Source: Gemmatimonadota bacterium (GTDB taxonomy: Bacteria; Gemmatimonadota; Gemmatimonadetes; Longimicrobiales; Gaopeijiaceae). Taken from it: a DNA stretch of 54,240 nucleotides. A model generated the notes under the pieces. That model made no database searches. It had not been told where the DNA came from and worked only from the letters and a program-made list of their open reading frames with translations. Made by a program: the position numbers and the translations under genes. The stretch lies in assembly GCA_029879725.1 (NCBI GenBank), contig JAOUPR010000013.1, positions 1 to 54,240 of the forward strand. Direction: 5' to 3'. Shown here piece by piece: positions 35,901 to 42,791 of the stretch (its first letter is position 1; each line of letters starts with the position of its first letter).

Positions 35901-35947
35901 ACCTGAGGATGCGTCTCATCGACGCCTGGATCGAAGAGGCCCGCTGA
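32903..35947 (+). CDS. Fused membrane (MFS-like)/spermidine-synthase-like protein
   Basis: A 1014-residue protein. Residues ~1-470 are a polytopic membrane domain in two repeats, with FLLSGAAGLVYEVVWTRYLALYVG and later VASFAYEIGWIRMLALLLGSA. The SG-AGLxYExxWxR motif is typical of membrane-fused spermidine synthases. Residues ~480-720 are a spermidine-synthase-type Rossmann domain: VANIGHGSGMTGHL, VTIEIEPAMVEAS, DDARSYFSYRDERFDLIFSEPSNPW. Residues ~780-1014 are a helical tail ending with a TPR-like stretch (ARALQQLRG). Polyamine synthesis by this branch is not established; the aminopropyl-donor Asp appears as the S-E of FSEPSNPW. The ATG overlaps the previous stop. Confidence 0.88.
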   Translation: MRFTRGILTAAFLLSGAAGLVYEVVWTRYLALYVGHSAFAQVLVLAVYLGGMAVGALVVADRARGVRFPLRAYALAEVALAVAGFAFHPLFVWVSSFSYDVVFPAVAQAHLVGAVRWGLAGLILLPQSMVLGATFPFMAAGLVRADVGHPGGGVARAYLANTLGGAVGVLLGGFVFVGAFGLPGTLAAAASLNLLAACGVLVATGGRWELANTDAVVDPGVVPDEGDGEIPRPLFVGLLGVAFGTAVASFAYEIGWIRMLALLLGSASHAFEIMLSAFILGLAGGAYLIRRRADAHARPLVLLGRVQWLMGAAALATLPVYMQGFDVVAVLVDALHDREGGYAAFNLMRYGLAAVVMLPATILAGMTLPLITGTLMRRGAGEEAIGRVYAVNTLGSVLGAAAAGLVLLPLLGLRGLIVAGAALDMGLGVWVLRMAVTPADASSRRAPWGFAAASVGLCAFMVSAVHLDPVVLTSGAFRLGEMPRGEEREMLFYRDGRTSTVSVQLDPNSGVVVLATNGKPDASLGPRWFVPGRDTVLSRPISARRDETTQLLLPLFGLAYRPDARKVANIGHGSGMTGHLFLASPVLERMVTIEIEPAMVEASTAFLPANQRVFDDERSYFVLDDARSYFSYRDERFDLIFSEPSNPWVSGVSSLFTREFYRTAGRYLADDGIFVQWIHLYEITDDLVLTVLAAMAEEFPYIEGYLVGDADMVLVAGRGGPLRAPDWSVLRWPGVEETLAGIPPFLPRHMESLRLLDRAALDPLLRGGTRVNSDFHPYLDLGAEGARFQRSFAEGIYSLAANRVDLIRTRRHELLLPPDTALPVPAVGLEPILHLALASWLRSALAAGGGIPPEEFPEWMEAMAGMRDYLLFLQLEELPGDWMTFMQSFDEVERNLHWGTAGWVDEPFYEATYRYLDAVDAPPEVRAGVDLMYGIGKWDFPRAAAAADILVGRVAMGTPWVRPTVLLDAAVLAYLETGRPDDAARALQQLRGPAGRPPDNLRMRLIDAWIEEAR

Positions 35948-35948
35948 C

Positions 35949-36476
35949 ATGACCGTGTCGCTCCGCCCGCTCACCCCAGCGGACTGGCCCGAAGTGGCCG
36001 AAATCTATGGACAGGGGATCGCCACCGGAGACGCCACCTTCGAGGTGGACGTGCCCTCCTGGGAGTCGTGGAACGAGTCCAGGCTCCCCGGGTGCCGCAT
36101 CGTCGCCGTCGGTGAGGACGGCTCCATCGACGGCTTCGCGGCGGTCAGCCCCGTGTCCAAGCGGCCCGCGTACTCGGGAGTGGCCGAGGTCATGGTGTAC
36201 GTGCGGGAAGAGGTGCGGGGAGAGGGGATCGGGGGCGCCCTCCTCACGGCCCTGGTCGGGTGCACCGAGGAGGCGGGCATCTGGACGCTCACCGCGGGCA
36301 TCTTCCCGGAGAACGCGGCGTCCGTGAGACTCCACGAGCGACGGGGTTTCCGGATCGTGGGAAGGAGGGAGGGGTTGGGGCGCACCGTCGCGGGGGTGTG
36401 GCGGGACGTCCTCCTCCTGGAGCGCCGGAGCCTCGAGGTGGGGCGGGATCCCGGCCCACCCCACCCCGAGGATTGA
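35949..36476 (+). CDS. GNAT N-acetyltransferase, phosphinothricin/methionine-derivative type
   Basis: A 175-residue GNAT. IRPLTPADWPEVAEIYGQGIATGDATFE-like start, the acetyl-CoA site VYVREEVRGEGIGGALLTAL (R/Q-x-x-G-x-G/A) and GIFPENAASVRLHERRGFRIVGRREGLGR are typical of the Pat/Bar/MddA group that acetylates toxic amino-acid analogues. The ATG lies one base after the upstream stop, with GAAGAGG near. It ends directly against the convergent M55 peptidase gene (stop codons meet as TGATCA). Confidence 0.9.
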   Translation: MTVSLRPLTPADWPEVAEIYGQGIATGDATFEVDVPSWESWNESRLPGCRIVAVGEDGSIDGFAAVSPVSKRPAYSGVAEVMVYVREEVRGEGIGGALLTALVGCTEEAGIWTLTAGIFPENAASVRLHERRGFRIVGRREGLGRTVAGVWRDVLLLERRSLEVGRDPGPPHPED

Positions 36477-37373
36477 TCAGGGCGACAGGCCGGGCTCGTA
36501 GCTCATCACGAACTCCATGAACGCCGAGACCTCGAGCATGTCCTTCCCGACGAAGCGGATGGTGTGCGAGTCCACTCGTTCCACGATGGGGAGATACGCC
36601 AGCAACTCCGCCGCCCGATAGCTCTTGAACGAGATCTCCAGCTCCACCGGACCCTCCAGGCGGTAGGGCTCGAAGCCGTCGAGTCGGGCCAGGGCCGCCG
36701 CCGTCTTTTCCCGGATGAGGGCGTAGGACGCTTCCGGCATGAGGGTGCGGGCGGAGTGGAAGCCCAGACTCCACTTCACCACCGCTCCCTCGAGGTCGCC
36801 CAGGAGGCCCCGGGCCTCTTCCACGATGGCGTCGTCTCCGGAGATCATGACCACCGGCACGCCGAAGTGCCCCGCGATGGCCGCGCTGATCCCCGCCTCG
36901 GGCACCGCCACTCCGTTGAGTCGTACCGCCGTGAGGTTCGCGCTGGACATGGTATGGGCGCGCACGCCGCGGGTGTTGGTGGTGCTGGAGTGGTACCCGA
37001 TGAGGATGGCGGCGTCGAAGGATCCGTCGATCCCCTCCATCATCATGAGGGGGCGGGGCCATGCCCGTACGAGCTGGATGTCCTGGGGGAGCAACTCCAC
37101 GAGGAGGTTCTCACCATTCCCGTGGGAGTCGCTCACCAGGATCTCCGTGGCGCCCGCGGCGCGGGCGGCGGCGATGGCCGCGTTCACCTCGCGGGTCATG
37201 ATCTCGCGGAAGCGCTGGTACTCGAAGCCTCCCGGTCCGAGTTGGTCTCCCGTGACCGTCCCCACCACGCCCTCCATGTCGGCGGAGATGTAGACCCGTA
37301 ATCCCTCCTGGGCGCTGGTGGCGAGGGGGGTGGCCATGAGGATCGTGCAGGCGAGTGCGATACGTCGATTCAT
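36477..37373 (-). CDS. M55 family D-aminopeptidase (DppA-like), exported
   Basis: A 298-residue zinc peptidase with a signal peptide (residues 1-21, ending TSAQ). Motifs of DppA/M55: the metal-binding YISADMEGVVG, ILVSDSHGNGENLLVE, and the later GYHSSTTNT and MISGDDAI. DppA enzymes remove N-terminal D-amino acids such as D-Ala and form rings of ten subunits. Export suggests action in the periplasm on cell-wall peptides. The start at ATG 37373 has GGAGAAG upstream and overlaps the nitronate-monooxygenase-like gene stop by four bases (ATGA); it is the last gene of the operon. Confidence 0.92.
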   Translation of the reverse strand: MNRRIALACTILMATPLATSAQEGLRVYISADMEGVVGTVTGDQLGPGGFEYQRFREIMTREVNAAIAAARAAGATEILVSDSHGNGENLLVELLPQDIQLVRAWPRPLMMMEGIDGSFDAAILIGYHSSTTNTRGVRAHTMSSANLTAVRLNGVAVPEAGISAAIAGHFGVPVVMISGDDAIVEEARGLLGDLEGAVVKWSLGFHSARTLMPEASYALIREKTAAALARLDGFEPYRLEGPVELEISFKSYRAAELLAYLPIVERVDSHTIRFVGKDMLEVSAFMEFVMSYEPGLSP

Positions 37374-38401
37374 GCGGGCTTCTCCGTGGAGTCGGATTCG
37401 GTTCGCTGCCGGGGCGCTGCCGCGGCACGGGCACAGGCTTCCACCACTTCGCCGGCGGGCACGATGTCGGTGATGTCCTCCACCGACTTTCCGGCCTGCC
37501 AGTACGCGGTCCTTCCCCGGGGGTCCATGGCGGTCTTCCGCAGACTCCAGGCGGACCGCAGCGCGTACAGGGCGCGCATCCAATGCTTCGTGCGGCTCCC
37601 CCGGAGGAGTCGGCGGGCCAACGGCCCCGCGCGCAGCCCCATGCGCTGCACGTAGGGAGTGTTGAGCACGGCCACCGGCACGCCGGTGAGACGCTCCGTG
37701 AGCACCACGTCGTCGGCGCGGGCGGCCAGGATCGCTTCCTTGTACGGGGCGCCGGCCGTGCACTCCGTCGTGGCGATGAAGCGTGTCCCCATCTGCACCC
37801 CTGCGTATCCCATGGCCAGGGCTTCCGCGAAGCCTTCCGCGGTGGCGATCCCCCCCGCGCATACCACGGGAAGTCCCAGGTCTCCCACGTCGTCGAGGAG
37901 CGCCCGGACGTCCAGGGGGCCCGCGTGTCCACCGGCACGCCGATTCACCGCGATGAGACCGTGCACCCCGGAATCGACGGCCTTCAACGCCCACTTCCGC
38001 TCGGTCACGTCGTGGTACACCCGCCCGCCCACGGCCGCGACGCGGTCCACGACCCAGCGCGGCTTTCCCAGGGAGGTGATGAAGAAGCGCACCCCCTCCT
38101 CGAGGGCGATCTCGATCCACTGTTCCATCCGCTCGCGGTACCGCCGGTTCGACCCCTCGATGAGGGCGTTCATCCCCACCGGCATCCCTCCCGCGAGATC
38201 GAGGGTGTGGCGCACACCGGCGCGGAATTCGTATCCGTGCACGAAGGTGAGGGCGGCGGGCTGGATGGCGCCGAGCCCCCCCGCGCGGCTCACGGCGCCC
38301 ACCAGCTCCGGATTGGAGCAGGGATACATGGGACCGCAGATGAGGGGCACCGCCACCCCGGCGTCCCGCGCGAGGGGCGTGTCCACGAGGGGGGTGGTCA
38401 T
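37370..38401 (-). CDS. Nitronate monooxygenase/enoyl-ACP reductase-like FMN enzyme
   Basis: A 343-residue TIM-barrel flavoprotein of the 2-nitropropane dioxygenase (NPD)/FabK group. VPLICGPMYPCSNPELVGAVSRAGGLG is the N-terminal phosphate-flavin region, GLIAVNRRAGGHAG the catalytic-His segment, and VVCAGGIATAEGFAEALAMGYAGVQMGTRF the FMN phosphate-binding pair of strands. The substrate is unknown: nitronates or an acyl-enone are the family options. ATG 38401 has GGAGGTG five bases upstream. The start overlaps the DUF4442 stop and its stop overlaps the M55 start, so the three are coupled. Confidence 0.88.
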   Translation of the reverse strand: MTTPLVDTPLARDAGVAVPLICGPMYPCSNPELVGAVSRAGGLGAIQPAALTFVHGYEFRAGVRHTLDLAGGMPVGMNALIEGSNRRYRERMEQWIEIALEEGVRFFITSLGKPRWVVDRVAAVGGRVYHDVTERKWALKAVDSGVHGLIAVNRRAGGHAGPLDVRALLDDVGDLGLPVVCAGGIATAEGFAEALAMGYAGVQMGTRFIATTECTAGAPYKEAILAARADDVVLTERLTGVPVAVLNTPYVQRMGLRAGPLARRLLRGSRTKHWMRALYALRSAWSLRKTAMDPRGRTAYWQAGKSVEDITDIVPAGEVVEACARAAAAPRQRTESDSTEKPA

Positions 38402-38901
38402 GCGGCACCTCCGGGTACGGCGTCCTCCACCGGGCCCAGCCGCCAGGTCGCCACCACCCGGGCCACCACGTCTCCGGTGGAGTCGGTGAGGGTCCCCTCC
38501 ACCGTATGGTCCACCGGTTCCCGCACCTCGGGGATGTCGCATCGGCACTCGGCCACCAGGAGGCCGCGCCCCTTCTTCAGGTACGTCACGGCGAGACCGG
38601 TCACGATTCCACGGACCGTGGCGGGCATGCCGGCCAGGACCGCGAGACCGGTGCACAGCTCTCCGAGATTGGCCTGGGCGATGGCGTGGACGGAGCGGAG
38701 GTGGTTGCGGACCTTGCGGCGGTCCCTGAGGTGAACGACGCAATGTCCGGGTTCGAGGGCCATCACGGTCGCGCCCAGGGTACCCGAGTACGGGGCCATC
38801 CTACCCATGAGGAAGGAAAAGACACGGCGCCCGCCCGGAAGGGGGCTCAATCGTCGCCACATGGCCCGCAGTCGGGCGCCCGGCGCTTCGTGTGAGGGCA
38901 T
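38398..38901 (-). CDS. DUF4442 hotdog-fold protein
   Basis: A 167-residue protein of the DUF4442 (thioesterase-like hotdog) family. The marker RNHLRSVHAIAQANLGELCTGLA lies near residues 70-92, preceded by PYSGTLGATVMALEPGHCVV and followed by GLAVTYLKKGRGLLVAECR. The active residues of the family are unproven, and it may hydrolyse or bind acyl-CoA. ATG 38901 has no obvious ribosome-binding site; an alternative start at 38862 would remove 13 residues. First gene of the minus-strand operon with the nitronate-monooxygenase-like gene and the M55 gene. Confidence 0.82.
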   Translation of the reverse strand: MPSHEAPGARLRAMWRRLSPLPGGRRVFSFLMGRMAPYSGTLGATVMALEPGHCVVHLRDRRKVRNHLRSVHAIAQANLGELCTGLAVLAGMPATVRGIVTGLAVTYLKKGRGLLVAECRCDIPEVREPVDHTVEGTLTDSTGDVVARVVATWRLGPVEDAVPGGAA

Positions 38902-39106
38902 GGAGGTGTCGTGGTGTGGTGTGGGGTGGGGGAGGGTATCATCTTCCCGTCCTCCCGTATGTTCGGTCCACCGGGACGCACCCGCAACCGGGGGCGCGGC
39001 GGGGCGAAACGCGCCGGAGGCGTGGGGGTAGGGGCTGGACGTCCTGCCGGGAGCGCGACGGGTATGTCCTTCGAGGCACACCATCACACACAGGAGCGAG
39101 CGCACG

Positions 39107-39580
39107 ATGAGCAAGACATGGTGGATTCTGGCGATGATCTGTATCGCGGGTCCGGTCACGGGTCTCCAGGCCCAGGAAGAGGGCGCGGGGGACGAAGCGT
39201 CCGTGGAGGCGGTGGTCGTGGAGCTGTTCGCGCTCATGAAGGCCGGCGATGCCGAGTCCATGGCCGCGTTGATGCACTCCGACGCCCGCCTGGCCACCAC
39301 GGGGATCACACCGGAAGGCGAGCCCTTCGCTCGGGTGGTTCCCATCCAGGGTTGGCTGGAAGGCGTGGCGGGGAGCACCCGTGAGTTGGACGAGCGGATC
39401 CACGGCACCGAGGTCCGGGTGGAAGACAACCTGGCCACCGTGTGGACGTGGTACGACCTGTACGTGGACGGTGTCCACAGCCACTGCGGCGTCGACGCGT
39501 TCCAGCTCGTCCGCACCGCCGAAGGGTGGAAGATCCTCCAGGTGACGGACACGCGCAGGCGCGAGGGCTGCGGTGGATGA
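39107..39580 (+). CDS. Secreted NTF2/SnoaL-like protein
   Basis: A 157-residue exported protein with a signal peptide (ICIAGPVTGLQAQ, cleaved near residue 22) and an NTF2-like alpha-beta fold: VEAVVVELFALMKAGDAESMAALMHSDARL, then VEDNLATVWTWYDLYVDG and AFQLVRTAEGWKILQVTDTRR. Proteins like this often bind small ligands or act as scaffold partners, but the ligand is unknown. ATG 39107 has CAGGAG about 11 bases upstream. Its stop overlaps the MATE start. First gene of the plus-strand operon. Confidence 0.8.
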   Translation: MSKTWWILAMICIAGPVTGLQAQEEGAGDEASVEAVVVELFALMKAGDAESMAALMHSDARLATTGITPEGEPFARVVPIQGWLEGVAGSTRELDERIHGTEVRVEDNLATVWTWYDLYVDGVHSHCGVDAFQLVRTAEGWKILQVTDTRRREGCGG

Positions 39581-41007
39581 CGCCTGAGGAGGCCGTTTCG
39601 CCGGTACCGGCACCGGCACCGGTATCCGTGTCGGGGTTCCGTGCGCTCCGCCCCACCCGGGGGGACATCGGCACGCTGATCCGACTCGCCTTTCCGGTGG
39701 CCGTCATCCAGGTCGGGATGATGGCCATGGGGGCCGTGGACACCATCATGGTGGGCCGGGTCTCGGCCACGGATCTGGCCGCCGTCGCCCTGGGGGTGAT
39801 CTACTTCTTCGGCGTGGCGGTGTTCGGGATGGGTGTGCTGTTCGCCCTGGATCCGGTGATCTCCCAGGCTGTGGGAGGAGACGATCGGGTCGGCGTGGCG
39901 CGCGGGGTCCAGCGCGGGCTCCTCCTCGCGGTGGCGCTGACGGTGGTGGCGTCGCTGGCGCTCCTCCCGACCGGGAGCGTTCTGCGCTTCATGCGCCAGC
40001 CCGAAGAGGTCGTCCCCGTGGCCGCGGGATACGCCGTGGCCATGATCGCGGGAGTCTTCCCGTTCTACGGGTTCAACGTCTTCCGGCAGAGCCTCCAGGC
40101 CATGTCCACGGTGGGCCCGATTCTGGTCACCGTCATCCTGGCGAACCTCTTCAATGCCTTCTGCAACTGGGTCCTCGTCTTCGGGAATCTCGGCTTTCCC
40201 GCCATGGGCGCGGTGGGCTCCGGGTGGGCGACCAGCCTGAGCCGGTGGTTCATGATGCTCATGCTCCTGGGGTTGGCGTGGCCCCTGTTGCGTCCCACGC
40301 TCTGGCCCCTGCGGCGCGAGGCGGCCGCCATGGGCCCCCTCGTCCGATTCCTCCGGCTGGGAGCGCCCATCGGGGTCCATCAGTGGCTCGAGTTCGGGGT
40401 GTTCGGCGCCGCCGGCCTCTTCATGGGATGGCTGGGCACCGTGGCCGTGGCGGGTCACCAGATCGCGCTGAACCTGGCCGCCCTCACCTTCATGGTGCCG
40501 GTGGGGATCGCCCAGGCGGCCTCGGTCCTGGTGGGACAGGCCGTGGGGCGCGAGGACCCTCCCGCGGCCCGGCGCGCGGCGGGGGCGGGGCACGTGGTGG
40601 GGTTGGGCTTCATGACGTGTACGGCCCTGATGTTCCTCACCGTTCCCGAGGGACTGGCCCGACTCTACACGTCCGACACGGCGGTCATGGCCATGGCGGC
40701 GACGCTCATCCCCGTCGCCGGAATCTTCCAGGTGTTCGATGGCCTCCAGGTGGTCGCTTCGGGGACGCTCCGAGGCGTGGGCGACACCCGCGTACCGATG
40801 CTGGTCAGCCTGGTGGGGTTCTGGGTCGTGGGACTTCCCCTGGGGTTCTGGTTGGCGTTCGGGAGGGAGATGGGGCCCGTGGGACTCTGGTGGGGACTGG
40901 CCGCCGGCCTCGCCGTGGTGGGCGTCCTCCTGGCGTTCCGGGTGCGCGCCCGCTTCGGCCGCGCGCTCCGGCGCCTGGTCATGGACGACGAGGGTCACGC
41001 GGCATGA
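39577..41007 (+). CDS. MATE family efflux transporter
   Basis: A 476-residue, twelve-helix transporter of the MATE/NorM type. Two homologous halves start IRLAFPVAVIQVGMMAMGAVDTIMVG and FLRLGAPIGVHQWLEFGVFGAAGLFMGWLG. AVAGHQIALNLAALTFMVPVGIAQAASVLVGQAVG is the conserved second-half loop. It uses a Na+ or H+ gradient to export drugs or metabolites. ATG 39577 overlaps the upstream stop by four bases. Confidence 0.94.
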   Translation: MTPEEAVSPVPAPAPVSVSGFRALRPTRGDIGTLIRLAFPVAVIQVGMMAMGAVDTIMVGRVSATDLAAVALGVIYFFGVAVFGMGVLFALDPVISQAVGGDDRVGVARGVQRGLLLAVALTVVASLALLPTGSVLRFMRQPEEVVPVAAGYAVAMIAGVFPFYGFNVFRQSLQAMSTVGPILVTVILANLFNAFCNWVLVFGNLGFPAMGAVGSGWATSLSRWFMMLMLLGLAWPLLRPTLWPLRREAAAMGPLVRFLRLGAPIGVHQWLEFGVFGAAGLFMGWLGTVAVAGHQIALNLAALTFMVPVGIAQAASVLVGQAVGREDPPAARRAAGAGHVVGLGFMTCTALMFLTVPEGLARLYTSDTAVMAMAATLIPVAGIFQVFDGLQVVASGTLRGVGDTRVPMLVSLVGFWVVGLPLGFWLAFGREMGPVGLWWGLAAGLAVVGVLLAFRVRARFGRALRRLVMDDEGHAA

Positions 41008-41618
41008 GCGTTCCGCCCAAGTCCAGGCTTCCCCTCTTTCCGCTCCCGGTGGTCCTCCTTCCCACCGGCGTCATGCCGCTCCAGATCTTCGAGCCCCGAT
41101 ACCGTGAGATGGTGGAGCGGTGCCTTTCGGGAGATCGCCGGTTCGGCTTCATCTACCACGACTCCGACGTGCAGGGACCCTTCCTGACCGAGGAAGGCGC
41201 CATCGGCTGCGTGGCGGAGATCATGTCCTCGGAGCCTCTTCCGGATGGGCGCTCCCTGATCCTGGTGAAGGGGAGGGAGCGATTCACCATCGAAGATGGG
41301 ATCGAGTCGGGGACCCCGTACTATGAAGCCCTGGTGTCGCCCTACGGAGACCACGAGGAAGCCGACCGGGCCGCGCTCGCGTTCCAACGGAACCGGACCC
41401 TCGCCATCTTCCACGAGATGGTGGGATTCCTGGGCACGGGAGAAGGCGAAGTGCCCGAGTTCGACCCCACGGAGGAGCTTTCCTTTCCGCTGGCCCGAAC
41501 CGTGGACGTCAGTCCCCCGTGGAAGCAGTCCTTCCTCGCGCTGCGCCGGGAGGTCCACCGGTTGGAGCGCCTGGACGCGCTCTTCCGCGCGGCACTGGAC
41601 GCGGGGCTGGACCCATGA
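41004..41618 (+). CDS. Lon N-terminal (LON substrate-binding) domain protein
   Basis: A 204-residue stand-alone LON domain (PF02190-type). LPLFPLPVVLLPTGVMPLQIFEPRYREMV is the signature N-terminus, and IGCVAEIMSSEPLPDGRSLILVKGRERFTI the second strand block. There is no ATPase or protease part. Stand-alone LON proteins may bind or tether substrates in proteolysis or cereblon-like modules, but bacterial roles are poorly known. ATG 41004 overlaps the MATE stop. Confidence 0.9.
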   Translation: MSVPPKSRLPLFPLPVVLLPTGVMPLQIFEPRYREMVERCLSGDRRFGFIYHDSDVQGPFLTEEGAIGCVAEIMSSEPLPDGRSLILVKGRERFTIEDGIESGTPYYEALVSPYGDHEEADRAALAFQRNRTLAIFHEMVGFLGTGEGEVPEFDPTEELSFPLARTVDVSPPWKQSFLALRREVHRLERLDALFRAALDAGLDP

Positions 41619-42301
41619 GCCCCGCCGAGCCCTCGCGGGAGCACCACATCGAGGTCCCGCGGACGGCGCGGTACTGGACGTCGGGAACCGATCGGCCGCG
41701 GCCGACGGAGCTCTGGTTCGTGCTCCACGGCTACCGGCAGCTCGCCCGCCGCTTCCTTCGCCGGTTCCAGGGGATCGAGGCGGAGGGCCGGTGGATCGTC
41801 GCTCCCGAGGGGCTCTCGCGCTTCTACGTGGAGCACACGCCGGGGCGCCACGGGAGCGCCTCCGTGGTGGGCGCGACCTGGATGACCCGGGAGGACCGCG
41901 CCAACGAGATCAGGGACTACGTGCGGTATCTGGACCTGCTCGCCGCCCACATGGTCGAGGAGGCGGCTTCGCGCCCCCGCGTCACCGTGCTCGGATTTTC
42001 CCAGGGGGTGCACACGGCCTCCCGCTGGGTCACCCACGGGTCGGTGCGTCCGGCACGGCTCGTCCTCTGGGGGGACTACCTCCCCCCGGATCTCGACATG
42101 GAGGCGGCCGCGGCCCGTTTCGGAGAGCTCGACCTGGAGATGGTCCACGGAGACGCGGATGCCACGCTGCGCCCCGATCTGGCGGCCCGGGAAGAGGAAC
42201 GCCTCCGGGAGTGGGGGATCGCGCCCCGCCGGCACCGGTATGCGGGCGGACACGACATCGACCCCGAACTCCTCGCCTCGCTCGCGGAGCGGGCACCCTG
42301 A
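41615..42301 (+). CDS. Alpha/beta hydrolase, phospholipase/carboxylesterase family
   Basis: A 228-residue serine hydrolase. WFVLHGYRQLARRFLRRF is the oxyanion strand, VTVLGFSQGVHTASRW contains the nucleophile elbow GFSQG, and the late VHGDADATLRPD and YAGGHDIDPELL supply Asp and His. It fits the phospholipase/carboxylesterase group, including acyl-protein thioesterase-like forms. ATG 41615 overlaps the LON stop by four bases; last gene of the operon, with a hairpin at 42298-42321. Confidence 0.88.
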   Translation: MSPAEPSREHHIEVPRTARYWTSGTDRPRPTELWFVLHGYRQLARRFLRRFQGIEAEGRWIVAPEGLSRFYVEHTPGRHGSASVVGATWMTREDRANEIRDYVRYLDLLAAHMVEEAASRPRVTVLGFSQGVHTASRWVTHGSVRPARLVLWGDYLPPDLDMEAAAARFGELDLEMVHGDADATLRPDLAAREEERLREWGIAPRRHRYAGGHDIDPELLASLAERAP

Positions 42302-42321
42302 CCGGTCGCCGGCCCGGTCAG
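42298..42321. terminator. Hairpin between convergent hydrolase and thioesterase genes
   Basis: CTGACCGG at 42298-42305 and CCGGTCAG at 42314-42321 form a perfect 8-bp stem with an 8-base loop, overlapping both stop codons. It has no T run, so it is a candidate bidirectional terminator only. Confidence 0.45.
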
Positions 42322-42791
42322 CCCTCTCCCATCAGGACCACGAAACGCCCCCGGAAGGTGGCCACCTCCTCGCCGGCGCTGGTGACCCGCACCGGGATGT
42401 CGATCCGCGCCCGCCCCTTCTTCACCAGCATGCGGAGAAAGCGCTCCCAGCGGTCCTCCTCGATGGGAAGGACGGTGGCTTCGAACGCGGCGTGGATGGG
42501 CCGGAGGTAGGACGTGGATCCCTCCTGGATGACCGTCCGCGCCACGTGGCCGGATCCGCGCACGCGCAGGTGGACGATGCTCCATCCCGCCAGGGTCGCC
42601 AGGGCATTCACGGAACCGCCGAAGGCCGTGCTACGGTGGTTCAGGTTGGGCGCAAGCGGGGCGGACAGCGTCACCCCGTCGGGGCGCGCGGACACCACAG
42701 ACACCTCCATGGCCGCCGACAAGGGGATGTGCTCGCGAAGGTATTGCTCCAGGGAGGGCGTCGCTGCTCGGGTCTCCACGTCAGAACTCAC
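42318..42791 (-). CDS. YiiD_C/4HBT-type hotdog thioesterase domain protein
   Basis: A 157-residue protein with the thioesterase signature NLNHRSTAFGGSVNALATLAGW near residues 49-70 (cf. YiiD C-terminal domain, N-x-x-S/G-T-x-F-G-G). Other visible segments are SYLRPI and GRARIDIPVRV. The fold is a hotdog; probable acyl-thioester hydrolase with unknown acyl group. The GTG start at 42791 overlaps the end of murB by 11 bases, so it is the downstream partner of murB. Confidence 0.85.
   Translation of the reverse strand: MSSDVETRAATPSLEQYLREHIPLSAAMEVSVVSARPDGVTLSAPLAPNLNHRSTAFGGSVNALATLAGWSIVHLRVRGSGHVARTVIQEGSTSYLRPIHAAFEATVLPIEEDRWERFLRMLVKKGRARIDIPVRVTSAGEEVATFRGRFVVLMGEG

Noticed and set aside
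32723..35974. A 1083-codon minus-strand frame antisense to the spermidine-synthase-like gene
   Set aside because: No motif and biased composition; a shadow of the real gene on the plus strand.
37374..38408. Upstream extension of the M55 peptidase frame
   Set aside because: It overlaps the well-supported FMN enzyme gene in another frame; the signal peptide begins at ATG 37373.
38902..40998. Upstream extension of the DUF4442 frame over the NTF2-like and MATE genes
   Set aside because: No similarity beyond the 167-residue hotdog protein; the opposite strand has real genes with overlaps of four bases.
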